This document shows, one piece after another, positions 52,093-61,919 of a stretch of DNA of 64,000 nucleotides. The stretch comes from Bacteroidota bacterium. Lineage in GTDB: Bacteria > Bacteroidota > Bacteroidia > Chitinophagales > Saprospiraceae. The notes beneath the pieces are model-generated. The model had not been told where the DNA came from. It made no database searches and was given only the letters and a program-made list of their open reading frames with translations. The translations under genes and the position numbers were made by a program. Every line of letters begins with the position of its first letter. Within the stretch, counting starts at the first letter, position 1. The DNA is taken from assembly GCA_029572935.1 (NCBI GenBank), contig JAKQHM010000009.1, positions 1-64,000 of the forward strand, read 5' to 3'.

Positions 52093-53604
52093 GTGGGCAT
52101 AGTTAGGGCACAAAGTGTCCGGTCCACGATCTGGATCTACCTGGCCATGTTCATTGGTCTGGTCAATCTCGTGCTGCTGATGCCCCAGTTTTTCACCAAG
52201 GAGCAAATCGGCATGACCCGGACCATTTTGACTCTGTCCCTGTTGCTCAGCCAGTTTTCGGAAATGGGCGCATCCGGGATCACCTATCGCTTTTTTCCGC
52301 TCTACAAAAAGCAGGAAGCAGGAGATCTGCTCTTCATCCTTTTTGCATTGACAGGACTGGGCTTTCTGGTAGTCGGCGGTCTGACTTTTATCTTCAGCGA
52401 TGTCATTTTTCAGTCCTTTTACCGGGAGTGTCCTTCCCTGCAGGATTACGAGTACCTAATCTTTGCGGCCGGTTTTTTCACGCTTTACACGGGACTGGGA
52501 AGCTATTACTGTGCGGTGCACCTCAAGACCGTGGTGCCTCGCGCCATCAGCGAATTGGTGCCCAGATTGGGAAATACCGTCCTCATCCTTTTCTTCGCCG
52601 CAGGATGGATCGATTTCGGAGTTTATTTCACCCTTTTTACCGGATTGATGCTGCTGATGGCGGTCCTGATCTGGGCCTATATCGTTTACCTCCGGAAGTT
52701 TGAATTTTCAAGCCACATCAGCCTGTTGACGAAAAGGGTTTATAAAAAAATGTTGCTGTTTGGGGCCATGGGTTTGCTGGGCAACAGCCTGGCGACGCTG
52801 ATCAGCTACATCGACACGCTCATGCTCGGCTCCCTGACAGGGCAGGAAGACGTGGCGGTCTTTTCGATTGGCTATTATCTGATCACGGTGATGACTGCGC
52901 CCTATCTCGCCATCATAGCCGTCATCAGCCCCCTGGTCGCCAAAGCCATCCGGCATAAGGAATGGGACCGGGTATTGGAATACTATCAAAAAACGTCCAC
53001 GAATCATTTCATCATTGGTTCTTTCATTCTGGGAGGTGTGCTGATCTGTTTCCGGGATTTCATCCGTTTGTTGCCACCGGGCCAGGGATATGAGGCCTCC
53101 TATTCCATCATCCTTTTCTTTGGTGCAGGGAAGCTGCTCGATATGATTTCGGGATGCAATGCGGAGATCATATCCTATTCCAGATACTACCGCTTCAATT
53201 TTTATTTGCAGATCCTGGTAGCGATTGTGTGTATTGCCAGCAATTATTACTTCATATCCCACTACGGACTGAAGGGTGCGGCGATTTCGGGATTTATCTG
53301 CCTGGTGATCTACAACGCTTCCAGATTTGTCTTTGTCAAAGTAAAAATGGGCATGCAACCTTTTACCCGCTCTACGGTTTTGAGTCTGCTCGTTTTTGGA
53401 GGAGCCCTGTTGGTGAGCTGGCTGGTATCTGACATCACGCAGATCCACATCGAAGGTCATACCCACAGCACGATCGCGTTGAATCTACTGATCAAATCAT
53501 GCTGGTGGACCCTTATTTTTGCCTTATTGTTGCTGACCCTGAAACCTTCCGAGGATATCGAAAAATTCGTGGTCGTCATTAAAAATAAATTGTTGAAAAA
53601 ATAA
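52093..53604 (+). CDS. Wzx-like polysaccharide flippase
   Basis: A 503-residue membrane protein of the MOP/polysaccharide-transport (MviN/Wzx-like) family with about 14 helices. The N-terminus (GIVRAQSVRSTIWIYLAMFIGLVNLVLLMPQFFT) and the EQIGMTRTILTLSLLLSQFSEMG stretch are characteristic of Bacteroidota O-unit flippases. The protein should flip lipid-linked oligosaccharide across the inner membrane. The best start is a GTG at 52093, 49 nt after the yfhO stop; no ATG fits as well. Confidence 0.87.
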   Translation: MGIVRAQSVRSTIWIYLAMFIGLVNLVLLMPQFFTKEQIGMTRTILTLSLLLSQFSEMGASGITYRFFPLYKKQEAGDLLFILFALTGLGFLVVGGLTFIFSDVIFQSFYRECPSLQDYEYLIFAAGFFTLYTGLGSYYCAVHLKTVVPRAISELVPRLGNTVLILFFAAGWIDFGVYFTLFTGLMLLMAVLIWAYIVYLRKFEFSSHISLLTKRVYKKMLLFGAMGLLGNSLATLISYIDTLMLGSLTGQEDVAVFSIGYYLITVMTAPYLAIIAVISPLVAKAIRHKEWDRVLEYYQKTSTNHFIIGSFILGGVLICFRDFIRLLPPGQGYEASYSIILFFGAGKLLDMISGCNAEIISYSRYYRFNFYLQILVAIVCIASNYYFISHYGLKGAAISGFICLVIYNASRFVFVKVKMGMQPFTRSTVLSLLVFGGALLVSWLVSDITQIHIEGHTHSTIALNLLIKSCWWTLIFALLLLTLKPSEDIEKFVVVIKNKLLKK

Positions 53605-53630
53605 AACTGCCAGCTGCAGTAACTGAAAGA

Positions 53631-54686
53631 ATGGACTTGAATCAGCAGAAAAAAATCAAGGTTTGCGCTGTCATCGGAGCCAGGCCACAATTTATCAAAC
53701 ACGCCCCTGTAGAGCTCGCTGCACGTGGCAGATTGAAGTTGCACACCATCCACACCGGACAGCATTACGACTATCGCATGAGTCAGATCTTTTTTGACGA
53801 ACTGGGCATTGCACCTCCGGACACGATGCTTCAGACTGGAGGCGGCCACCACGGCGAAATGACGGCCCGCATGCTGACCGAAATTGAAAAGACCCTGCTT
53901 GATATCCATCCGGACCTGATGCTCGTGTACGGAGATACCAATTCCACCCTGGCCGGTGCATTGGCTGCTGCCAAAATAAACATACCGATCATCCACATCG
54001 AGGCAGGCCTGAGAAGCTACAACAGGACGATGCCCGAAGAGATCAACCGCGTGCTGACGGATCACCTGTCTTCCTATCTTTTTGCCCCTACCGATACCGC
54101 GGTCGAAAATCTGAAAAAAGAGGGAATTGCAGACGGGGTACACCGCTGCGGCGATGTCATGTGCGACATGATCCGTATCGCCAAAGAAAGAAAGATCCTG
54201 ATGGATGCACCACGGGATTACATCTACATGACCCTGCACAGACCCTACAATACGGATGATCTCAGCAGGCTGGACCTGATCCTAAGCACACTTTCCTCCA
54301 TAGGCCGAGAAGTGCGTTTTTATGTCCATCCCAGGACGGCCGCCCGGATCCGCGAAGGTCTGGATCCCTCGCACTACAAGGGCATTCAATTTTTTGATCC
54401 ACTTTCGTATTTTGACAACCTCAATGCCATGAACCAATCCTCTGCCATCATCACCGACAGCGGAGGAATACAAAAGGAAGCCTACATCCTCAGAAAAAAA
54501 TGCATCACCCTGCGCAGTGAGACCGAATGGACCGAAACCCTGGAAGGAGGCTGGAATCAATTAATATGGGATGATCTTAAACAAATCAAGGCAGCGTTGG
54601 AGTCAACTCCCGGATCTTATTTATCAGGACTCTATGGAAATGGACATGCAGCAGAGGAGATTGTAAAAAAGATGAGCACATTATAA
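53631..54686 (+). CDS. wecB: Non-hydrolysing UDP-GlcNAc 2-epimerase
   Basis: A 351-residue GT-B-fold enzyme that interconverts UDP-GlcNAc and UDP-ManNAc (or a modified analogue, as WbpI does). Signatures are VIGARPQFIKHAPVE, HTGQHYDYRMSQIFF, VYGDTNSTLAGALAA, HIEAGLRSYNRTMPEEINR and ITDSGGIQKEAYIL. It supplies ManNAc-type sugars for the surface polysaccharide. It begins 26 nt after the flippase gene. The ATG at 53631 is the first in frame. Confidence 0.93.
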   Translation: MDLNQQKKIKVCAVIGARPQFIKHAPVELAARGRLKLHTIHTGQHYDYRMSQIFFDELGIAPPDTMLQTGGGHHGEMTARMLTEIEKTLLDIHPDLMLVYGDTNSTLAGALAAAKINIPIIHIEAGLRSYNRTMPEEINRVLTDHLSSYLFAPTDTAVENLKKEGIADGVHRCGDVMCDMIRIAKERKILMDAPRDYIYMTLHRPYNTDDLSRLDLILSTLSSIGREVRFYVHPRTAARIREGLDPSHYKGIQFFDPLSYFDNLNAMNQSSAIITDSGGIQKEAYILRKKCITLRSETEWTETLEGGWNQLIWDDLKQIKAALESTPGSYLSGLYGNGHAAEEIVKKMSTL

Positions 54687-54693
54687 ACAAATA

Positions 54694-55914
54694 ATGAAAA
54701 ATCCGAAATACAGTATTGTATATCCCACTCGAAATAGACCAGATTTACTGAGAGAATGTATTCGATCTATATTGCTCCAGGAAGTCTCAGATTGGGAACT
54801 CATCATATCTGACAATCATACAGAAAAATCTGCTTACCAAATCTATAGTGAGTTTATGCAAGACACGCGGATAAAATATTTCTGGACAGGAGGTATGCTT
54901 TCAATGGCAGATAATTTTACATTTGGTCTATCCAAAACAACGGGAGATTTTGTTACTGTCTTAACTGATAAGACCACTTTAATACCAACGTGTCTCAAAA
55001 TATGTGACTCATTACTCACTTTAAATGACTATGATTTAATAAACTGGTCTGAAGCGCATTTTTACCCTAACAGAAATCAAGATATTTCAAAATCAGAGGG
55101 TATACTACGAATAGTTTATCATACAGATCAAATCATGGAATATACGCCTAAAGATGAAATAAATTATCTTTTAAAATTTGAAAAGCACAGATCACATGAT
55201 ATGGAGCATTATTTCAGAGGCAAAATACTGTTTGGAGTTGTTCGAAGAAAGCTCATTGAAGATCTTGTAAATAAAAATGAATTTTTCCTCAAATATGCAC
55301 CTGACTATACAACGAGAATGATCATTCTTTCCAGAACTAATAAAGCGATCGAAGTGACAAGTCCGTTACAATGTGCCTTTATTAGTGGTGATTCAAATGG
55401 AATGCTTTGTGCTAAATACCCAGACAAAGCATTTGCCTTTTTCAATGAATCAGATAATTTCCAGAATGTGAATGAATATTTTCCTATTAAAGGACTTTAT
55501 ACGAGTCAGCAAAATCATGTGGCAGGAGATTATATTTACAGTTTAACCAAATTGAATACTAATTATAATATCAATTATGTGAATTTGTATAGAACAATTT
55601 ATTTTGATTTATTAAAGGTTAAATGGAATCATAAAGAGGTGAAAAATAATCAATTTTCCATTTTCTATAATTCACTAAAACATTTTAATAATATATTTAA
55701 AATTCAATTTTATCTTTTAAGCCTTCCTGTAGCCTATTTCCTATATATTCGATATAAAATTAATCAAATCAGAACCAGTATCTATAGACTTACAAAAAAT
55801 CCAATAATAAGGTCATTCCTTAAATACAATGAAATAGAAACACAATTTAATAATATACAGGAAGCTAATAAGTATTTGGCGAGCGAAATGGTCCATGTTG
55901 TACAAAACTATTAA
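54694..55914 (+). CDS. Family 2 glycosyltransferase
   Basis: A 406-residue GT-A glycosyltransferase. It opens with KYSIVYPTRNRPDLLRECIRSILLQ, the GT2 nucleotide-binding start, then WELIISDNHTE, a FVTVLTDKTTLIP segment where DxD would be (here TDK), and an AT-rich C-terminal half with a hydrophobic helix (LPVAYFLYIRYKI) that may be membrane-associated. It transfers a sugar during glycan assembly; donor and acceptor are unknown. Codon use is far more AT-rich than the preceding wecB, starting right after the 7-nt gap, which suggests recent acquisition together with the next gene. Confidence 0.82.
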   Translation: MKNPKYSIVYPTRNRPDLLRECIRSILLQEVSDWELIISDNHTEKSAYQIYSEFMQDTRIKYFWTGGMLSMADNFTFGLSKTTGDFVTVLTDKTTLIPTCLKICDSLLTLNDYDLINWSEAHFYPNRNQDISKSEGILRIVYHTDQIMEYTPKDEINYLLKFEKHRSHDMEHYFRGKILFGVVRRKLIEDLVNKNEFFLKYAPDYTTRMIILSRTNKAIEVTSPLQCAFISGDSNGMLCAKYPDKAFAFFNESDNFQNVNEYFPIKGLYTSQQNHVAGDYIYSLTKLNTNYNINYVNLYRTIYFDLLKVKWNHKEVKNNQFSIFYNSLKHFNNIFKIQFYLLSLPVAYFLYIRYKINQIRTSIYRLTKNPIIRSFLKYNEIETQFNNIQEANKYLASEMVHVVQNY

Positions 55915-55923
55915 ATTTACAAA

Positions 55924-58485
55924 ATGAGAAAGGTATTAGTGTTTATTGTATGTATATTACTCCAACCTCTATTTTCCAACAGTCAGATAGTATATGAAGG
56001 GTGCTTTCCATTTGAAGTGGCTAGACCTGATATTGGACCATGCATTGCCTTAAATACATTGATAGATGACAATCAAAACATGATTCATATTTACAAAACA
56101 ATTCAGGGTTTTAAAGTAACAATTGTAGATTCTAACTTTAATCTTGTACTTGAAAAGCAATACAAACCATTGAATAGTTCAATTGTGGATTTGTTTATGG
56201 TATCATTTAATAGTAACAATGAAATAGTTGTTTCCGGAATGGCAGAAAAGAACAAAATACTATTAATTAAGCTAAGCAACAATGGCGATCTTATTTGGGC
56301 AAAGACATATTCAAATTTATTAACCTTTGCGCTTAATGCTATGGCTGTCAATTCAGAAGATGAAATTTTAATAGGTTGCTTGGCAAACCACCAGATGGCA
56401 GGTCAATCGTATTTTGTCCTCCTGTTAAATAACGATGGCGCAGTAATAAATTCTCAACGAATCACATTAAGTATTACCGGCTTTTATTCTATGTATAATG
56501 CAACTGTAACCGATGACAATGACTTCATTCTTTCTGGTTCAGGACCAGTGGTTAATCAAGCTTATACAGTATGGTTATTGAAAGTGAATAGAAAAGGAGG
56601 TATCGATTGGTCAAAGGTTATGTATCCAATCAATATACCCAATCCAAGATATGGTGCATTTGGTGTATCCATACAGGCCATTGGAAACGACAGATACCTA
56701 GTGATGGGGAGGTACGGTGATGATTACAGAGGCTCTAATCCCTCACCTAATGAAATGAACGGACTAATGATCGAAATAAATAGTTTGGGAAGTGTCATAA
56801 GTTCCGATAAAATGGTACTTAATCCAAAAATCTATTGCAATCCGGTAGATGTACTTTACCACAATGGAGACTTTTATTTAGTAGGCTCTGAAAGTTATAC
56901 CCACTTAGGTACAGGAATATTTCTTGCAAAATATAATACCCAAAAAAATCAAATTTCTGTAAAATATTTCCGTGGGAATATGAGATACCCCAGAATAGAA
57001 AAATACAATTCAAAAATTTTAATATCCAGCTATACAACTATCAATCAAAAATATTTTCAATATTTTAATTTATTGAATATATCAGATTTTGATATGTGTG
57101 AAGCATTGGATATTTCAGCAAATTTTCTTCCGATTCAATTGCAAGAACATTCTCATACCTTCCGGCTGGAATCCAATATTTTAGCAACAGATGAATATTT
57201 TGATACCATTCCAAATGGATGCCTATACTCAATCATTACTCCATGTAAAATTGAAAACAACTCTAGCTATTTTAAAGTAACATATGAGTCAATAAATCAT
57301 ATTGACACTACAGTATTTTTATGTTCCGATGATTCAATCGTCTTATATGGAAAGAAATATGATGCGCCGGGGGTTTATTACGATACTATATTTACACCCT
57401 CTGAATGTACAAAAGTTTTCAAAATTTCCATAAACAATAAACCACTTGATACTACTAACCTAACATATAGCATTTGCCGAGGCGATACCTTAAATATTTA
57501 CGGAACTCCGATTTTTAAAGAGGGGGTATACGCTTTCGAGTTTGATAATCATTTTGGATGTGATAGTTTAATTTTTGTAACCTTGGATGTGCATGATTTT
57601 ACAAGGAGGACGTACAATTACACCATATGCCCAGGTGATTCTGTTAATATAGACGGAACTTTCTATAAAACAACATTAAATTTACAAGACACTCTCTTTG
57701 GACAAAATCATTGTGATACTATAGTAAAATATAGCATTTTGGTCTTGCCTTATGGAAATAGATACCAAAGTGTTGCAATTTGTGCTGGTGATACCATCAG
57801 AATTGGAAACAAAATGTATTACTCAACAGGTTTATATTCGGATACCATTTCAACACCTGGCAATTGTGATTCAATCATAGTAACGCAGTTATCTATTGCT
57901 GAAATCATGCCATCATCACTGCTATTCTGGCTTTGCGATCAAGACTCCGTTTTGATTAATAATACTTATTACAACAGTGATGGTGAATTTACTTTCAATT
58001 TAAAGAACCGTGCAGGATGTGATAGCATTGTAAATGTTAAAATAATAAAAGAATCTAGTAATAAATACTTTTTAGATACTATTATTTGTGAAGGAGAAAT
58101 TATACGACTGGGCAATCTAGTCATTTCAAGTCCTGGAATTTATCAACTCACAGAAAAAAATCACAAACATTGTGATAGTCTAATTGAGATTCATGCAATT
58201 AAGGATGAATGTTATCAAATTTATATTCCCAATGCGTTTAGCCCCAATCAAGATGGAGTAAATGATGAATTTAAAATTTATCACACAGGTATTGCAACAT
58301 TAAAGATTGAAATTTTTAGTCGCTGGGGTGAAAGGCTATTTTCTTCAAACTCGATAAATAGCAGTTGGAATGGTACTTTTTTAAACGAAAACTGTATGGA
58401 TGGAGTTTATGCCTATATTATTCAAGGCACATTCGATAATGGCAAAACTTTTCTTTACAAAGGAAACATCAGTTTAATAAGATGA
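55924..58485 (+). CDS. Secreted T9SS type B protein with propeller and Cys-pair repeats
   Basis: An 853-residue exported protein, AT-rich like the preceding gene. The N-terminal 430 residues read as a beta-propeller (ILLIKLSNNGDLIWAKTYS, VWLLKVNRKGGIDWSKV, GIFLAKYNTQKN). Then come six tandem units of about 40-50 residues with paired Cys (LCSDDSIVLYGKKY, ICRGDTLNIYGTPIF, ICPGDSVNIDGTFY, ICAGDTIRIGNKMYY, LCDQDSVLINNTYY, ICEGEIIRLGNLV, each ending near CDS/CDT). The C-terminus (IYIPNAFSPNQDGVNDEF to MDGVYAYIIQGTF) is the type B, gliding-motility-associated domain. It sits inside the polysaccharide cluster 9 nt after a glycosyltransferase gene. Confidence 0.85.
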   Translation: MRKVLVFIVCILLQPLFSNSQIVYEGCFPFEVARPDIGPCIALNTLIDDNQNMIHIYKTIQGFKVTIVDSNFNLVLEKQYKPLNSSIVDLFMVSFNSNNEIVVSGMAEKNKILLIKLSNNGDLIWAKTYSNLLTFALNAMAVNSEDEILIGCLANHQMAGQSYFVLLLNNDGAVINSQRITLSITGFYSMYNATVTDDNDFILSGSGPVVNQAYTVWLLKVNRKGGIDWSKVMYPINIPNPRYGAFGVSIQAIGNDRYLVMGRYGDDYRGSNPSPNEMNGLMIEINSLGSVISSDKMVLNPKIYCNPVDVLYHNGDFYLVGSESYTHLGTGIFLAKYNTQKNQISVKYFRGNMRYPRIEKYNSKILISSYTTINQKYFQYFNLLNISDFDMCEALDISANFLPIQLQEHSHTFRLESNILATDEYFDTIPNGCLYSIITPCKIENNSSYFKVTYESINHIDTTVFLCSDDSIVLYGKKYDAPGVYYDTIFTPSECTKVFKISINNKPLDTTNLTYSICRGDTLNIYGTPIFKEGVYAFEFDNHFGCDSLIFVTLDVHDFTRRTYNYTICPGDSVNIDGTFYKTTLNLQDTLFGQNHCDTIVKYSILVLPYGNRYQSVAICAGDTIRIGNKMYYSTGLYSDTISTPGNCDSIIVTQLSIAEIMPSSLLFWLCDQDSVLINNTYYNSDGEFTFNLKNRAGCDSIVNVKIIKESSNKYFLDTIICEGEIIRLGNLVISSPGIYQLTEKNHKHCDSLIEIHAIKDECYQIYIPNAFSPNQDGVNDEFKIYHTGIATLKIEIFSRWGERLFSSNSINSSWNGTFLNENCMDGVYAYIIQGTFDNGKTFLYKGNISLIR

Positions 58486-58538
58486 AGAATAATCGTCCGG
58501 GGATAAGTTCCTCCCATATTTAAAAGAAGATATCCTCT

Positions 58539-59849
58539 ATGCACATTCTCCTTCTGTACCACCAAAAACCCCGACCCCAGAGAAAGGCCATTTCAGGTCA
58601 TCTGGAGGCATTCGGAAAATTTGGAGGCTCACACCAGATCGCTTACTGGAACATTGCCTATGGTCTGCCTCCCTTTCTGGAGAAGGCAGGTTTCGATGCG
58701 ATCCTTTTTCATTTCACCTTCTTTTTGCCCAACATCAACCAGCCTTTCTCGGGGATGTTCCAAAAATGGCAGAAGCTGAAGTCGGTACCTGTGTACAAAG
58801 CGGCCCTGGTACAGGACGAATACGTCAATACCCGGTACCTGTGTGATTTTTTCAGGGAGTTTGGCATTTCAGAGGTTTTCACCTGTCTTCCGGAATCACT
58901 CCATCAGGTGGTCTACCCTTCGGAAAGTACGGGGATAAAACACTACCACACGGTACTCACCGGATACATCGACGAAGAAATGCTGCGCAGCTACAGTCAA
59001 TACGCGCTGCCTCACAGTCAAAGGCCACTGGACATAGCCTACCGGGCACGGAAAATGCCCTACAACCTGGGTTTCTTTGGCACCTACAAATGGAGGCTCA
59101 CTGAAATTTTCCAGAAGGCTACCGAGGGTCTCGGATTCAGAACAGACCTTTCCAACGATCCCAATAAATTCATCTTCGGCGACGGATGGTACCGGTTTGT
59201 GGGCAGCACCCGGACCATGCTGGGTTGTGAGGGCGGCTCAAGTCTGCACGATCCGGACGGAAGCATCCGGCGCTGCTGCGAAAAATTCCTTTTGGAAAAT
59301 CCACAGGCCAGTTTTGAAGAGGTCCGCGATCATTGTTTTGCAGGCCGCGAGGGCTCATTCCCCTATTATGCACTATCACCCAGACATTTCGAAGCTGCGG
59401 TCAGCAAGACCTGTCAGGTGCTGGTAGAAGGCGACTACAACGGGATCTTCCTACCGGATGTGCATTACATCCCTGTGTCCAAGGATTGGTCCAACCTGGA
59501 AGATGTATTGAAAAAGATTGCTGATACCGACTATTGCGAAAAAATGGCCGATCGGGCCTTTGAGGACATCGTCGCTTCCGGAAAATATACCTACGAGAAA
59601 TTCGTCCAAATTGTCCTGGACATGTTGGAGGAACACCGCCGTGGTCAAAGTGAAGCTGTTCCGTCTGCAGGAAGCCTCGGATTGATCCGCTTTTTCCACC
59701 GCAACCCATGGCTTTATGCCCCGGGGCTTTTCGCCAAAGCCATGCTGATCGAATGGACGAAACGGACCATTTGGAGACTGGGTATCGACAAGACGCGCTG
59801 GTTCCGGTGGCTGGAATGGAAACTGACCGGCACCAATGCCACCCGGTAA
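58539..59849 (+). CDS. CgeB-like glycosyltransferase
   Basis: A 436-residue protein of the CgeB/Glyco_trans_1_2 group (GT-B). It begins MHILLLYHQKPRPQRKAISGHL. The C-terminal donor-binding part contains LSPRHFEAAVSKTCQVLVEGDYNGIFLPDVHYIPVSKDWSNLEDVLKKI, as in capsule and spore-coat glycosyltransferases. GC content returns to that of the rest of the cluster. It probably adds one sugar to the surface glycan. The next gene, asnB, starts about 110 nt downstream, so they need not be one transcript. Confidence 0.78.
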   Translation: MHILLLYHQKPRPQRKAISGHLEAFGKFGGSHQIAYWNIAYGLPPFLEKAGFDAILFHFTFFLPNINQPFSGMFQKWQKLKSVPVYKAALVQDEYVNTRYLCDFFREFGISEVFTCLPESLHQVVYPSESTGIKHYHTVLTGYIDEEMLRSYSQYALPHSQRPLDIAYRARKMPYNLGFFGTYKWRLTEIFQKATEGLGFRTDLSNDPNKFIFGDGWYRFVGSTRTMLGCEGGSSLHDPDGSIRRCCEKFLLENPQASFEEVRDHCFAGREGSFPYYALSPRHFEAAVSKTCQVLVEGDYNGIFLPDVHYIPVSKDWSNLEDVLKKIADTDYCEKMADRAFEDIVASGKYTYEKFVQIVLDMLEEHRRGQSEAVPSAGSLGLIRFFHRNPWLYAPGLFAKAMLIEWTKRTIWRLGIDKTRWFRWLEWKLTGTNATR

Positions 59850-59961
59850 CAGGGCAAGACTCCCTCCCTTCATACTCCTGAGTGCAAAAGACTTATGTAT
59901 ATTTTGAGAAATATGACCATATTTGCGGCCTCTTTGGCAGCTTTTATCAACAAGGGGAGCT

Positions 59962-61878
59962 ATGTGCGGCATTGCAGGAATATATCAAAAGACACTGAGC
60001 AGGGATGCCGGCTGGCTCCAACGCTCCCTGCAAGCCATGAGCAAGCTGATCCGCCACCGGGGCCCTGACGGAGACGGCATCTGGATGGCTCCCGATCATC
60101 GAAGCGGCCTGTGCCACAGGAGATTGTCCATCATCGATACGACCGAGAGCGGCCGCCAACCCATGTCCCTCCCGGAAGATCTGCTGACCATCAGCTACAA
60201 CGGCGAACTGTACAACTACATCGAGCTCCGCGAAGAGCTCAGACCCTATTTCCAATTCCTCACGCAATCGGATACAGAGGTGATCCTGGCCTCCTACCTG
60301 CATTGGGGCGAATCCTGCCTGGAACGATTCAGGGGCATGTTTGCTTTTGCCATACGGGATTCCCGCACGGGCAGGCTTTTCGCAGCCAGAGACCGCTTTG
60401 GCATCAAACCCCTTTATTACTCTGAGGATGCCGATCAGGTTTATTTCGCATCGGAATGCAAGGCATTGATCCCTTTCCTGCACGATAAAAAAATAGACCG
60501 TGAAGGTCTGAAGGATTACCTGGCTTTTCAGTTTTGCCTGGATGGCAAAACCCTTTTTGATGGCATTCGCGAGTTGCTGCCCGGACATAAAATGCACATA
60601 GGACCGGAAGGAATCCGGATCAGCCGTTATTGGGAGGTGCATTACACTCCAGACTTTGACCACACCGGCCGTTATTTTGAAGAGAAACTCAGATACCTGC
60701 TGGAAGATTCCATCCGGTTTCACCTGAGATCCGATGTGCCCGTCGGGGCGTACGTGAGTGGCGGAATAGATTCCAGTACCATCGCTTCCATCGCAGCGGA
60801 CAGCATGCCGGGAGAATTCCTGGGCTTTACCGGTAAATTTTCATTCAGCGAGGATTACGACGAAAGCCGCTACGCCAGGGCACTGGCTGAAAAAAAGAAT
60901 TTCCAACTCCACGAAATCGATATCAGGGAGCAGGACTTTCCCGACCACATACAAAAAGTGATCTACCATTTGGATTTTCCGGTGGCAGGCCCGGGTTCCT
61001 TTCCGCAATACATGGTTTCCGGACTGGCCGCCAAACACCGCAAGGTCGTTTTGGGCGGACAGGGAGGCGATGAGATCTTTGGCGGTTATACCCGCTATCT
61101 GATCGCCTATTTTGAACAATGCATCAAAGCGGCCATAGAAGGCACCCACCGGAGCGGCAATTTTGTCGTCACCTACGAATCCATCATCCCGAATCTGGTT
61201 TCTCTCCGCAATTACAAACCCATGCTGAGGGAATTCTGGAAGGAGGGCCTCTTTGAGGATATGGACAAACGTTACTTCCGCCTCATCAACCGGGCTCCTC
61301 AGCTCGGAGATGCCATACACTGGGACAGGCTGGGCAGTTACAACCCATACGATACCTTTCACTCGATTTTTGACGGAGCCAATGTCGGCAAGCAGTCCTA
61401 TTTCGATCAGATGACCCATTTTGATTTCAAAACCCTGCTTCCGGCCTTGCTGCAGGTAGAAGACCGCATGAGCATGGCGCACGGCCTGGAATCAAGAGTA
61501 CCCCTCCTGGATCATCACATCGTCGAACTGGCCGCCACCATTCCATCCAACATCAAGTTTGAGAACGGAGACATGAAACACATCTTCAAACAGGTGGTCC
61601 GTCCGTATCTGCCCGCTGAGATCCTGGAGAGAAAAGATAAAATGGGCTTCCCTACCCCACTGGTGGAGTGGTCCAAAAAGGGCGTGGTGCGCGATTTTAT
61701 CCAGGATATTTTCACCAGCAGCGAGGCTGCAAACAGGGAGTTTGTCGACAACAAAAAAGTCCTCGACAAAATTCAGAACGAAAGCAAATTCGGCCGGAAC
61801 CTTTGGGGATTCCTTTGCCTCGAACTCTGGCAGCGCGAGTTTTTCGATAAACAATTGACAGTTGAAAACATTTCTTAG
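59962..61878 (+). CDS. asnB: Asparagine synthetase B-like amidotransferase
   Basis: A 638-residue glutamine-hydrolysing asparagine synthetase-family enzyme. Cys2 after the initiator Met (MCGIAGIYQ) is the glutaminase nucleophile. The N-terminal domain keeps RGPDGDGIW, YNGELYNY and RDRFGIKPLYY. The synthetase domain has the PP-loop SGGIDSS at residue 266 and GGQGGDEIFGGYTRYL. In polysaccharide clusters such paralogues often amidate uronic acids or other sugar carboxylates rather than aspartate, so the substrate may be a glycan precursor. The ATG at 59962 is fixed by Cys2; the frame upstream is not used. Confidence 0.92.
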   Translation: MCGIAGIYQKTLSRDAGWLQRSLQAMSKLIRHRGPDGDGIWMAPDHRSGLCHRRLSIIDTTESGRQPMSLPEDLLTISYNGELYNYIELREELRPYFQFLTQSDTEVILASYLHWGESCLERFRGMFAFAIRDSRTGRLFAARDRFGIKPLYYSEDADQVYFASECKALIPFLHDKKIDREGLKDYLAFQFCLDGKTLFDGIRELLPGHKMHIGPEGIRISRYWEVHYTPDFDHTGRYFEEKLRYLLEDSIRFHLRSDVPVGAYVSGGIDSSTIASIAADSMPGEFLGFTGKFSFSEDYDESRYARALAEKKNFQLHEIDIREQDFPDHIQKVIYHLDFPVAGPGSFPQYMVSGLAAKHRKVVLGGQGGDEIFGGYTRYLIAYFEQCIKAAIEGTHRSGNFVVTYESIIPNLVSLRNYKPMLREFWKEGLFEDMDKRYFRLINRAPQLGDAIHWDRLGSYNPYDTFHSIFDGANVGKQSYFDQMTHFDFKTLLPALLQVEDRMSMAHGLESRVPLLDHHIVELAATIPSNIKFENGDMKHIFKQVVRPYLPAEILERKDKMGFPTPLVEWSKKGVVRDFIQDIFTSSEAANREFVDNKKVLDKIQNESKFGRNLWGFLCLELWQREFFDKQLTVENIS

Positions 61879-61919
61879 ACACAATTTTTATTCATTTATA
61901 TAAAACGATCTGAGTTATC

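Noticed and set aside
52708-54239. Two long minus-strand frames (252 and 260 codons)
   Set aside because: They mirror the flippase and wecB genes; His/Asp/Gln-rich translations are typical shadow composition.
59947-60723. 258-codon minus-strand frame
   Set aside because: Antisense to asnB, which has all catalytic motifs.
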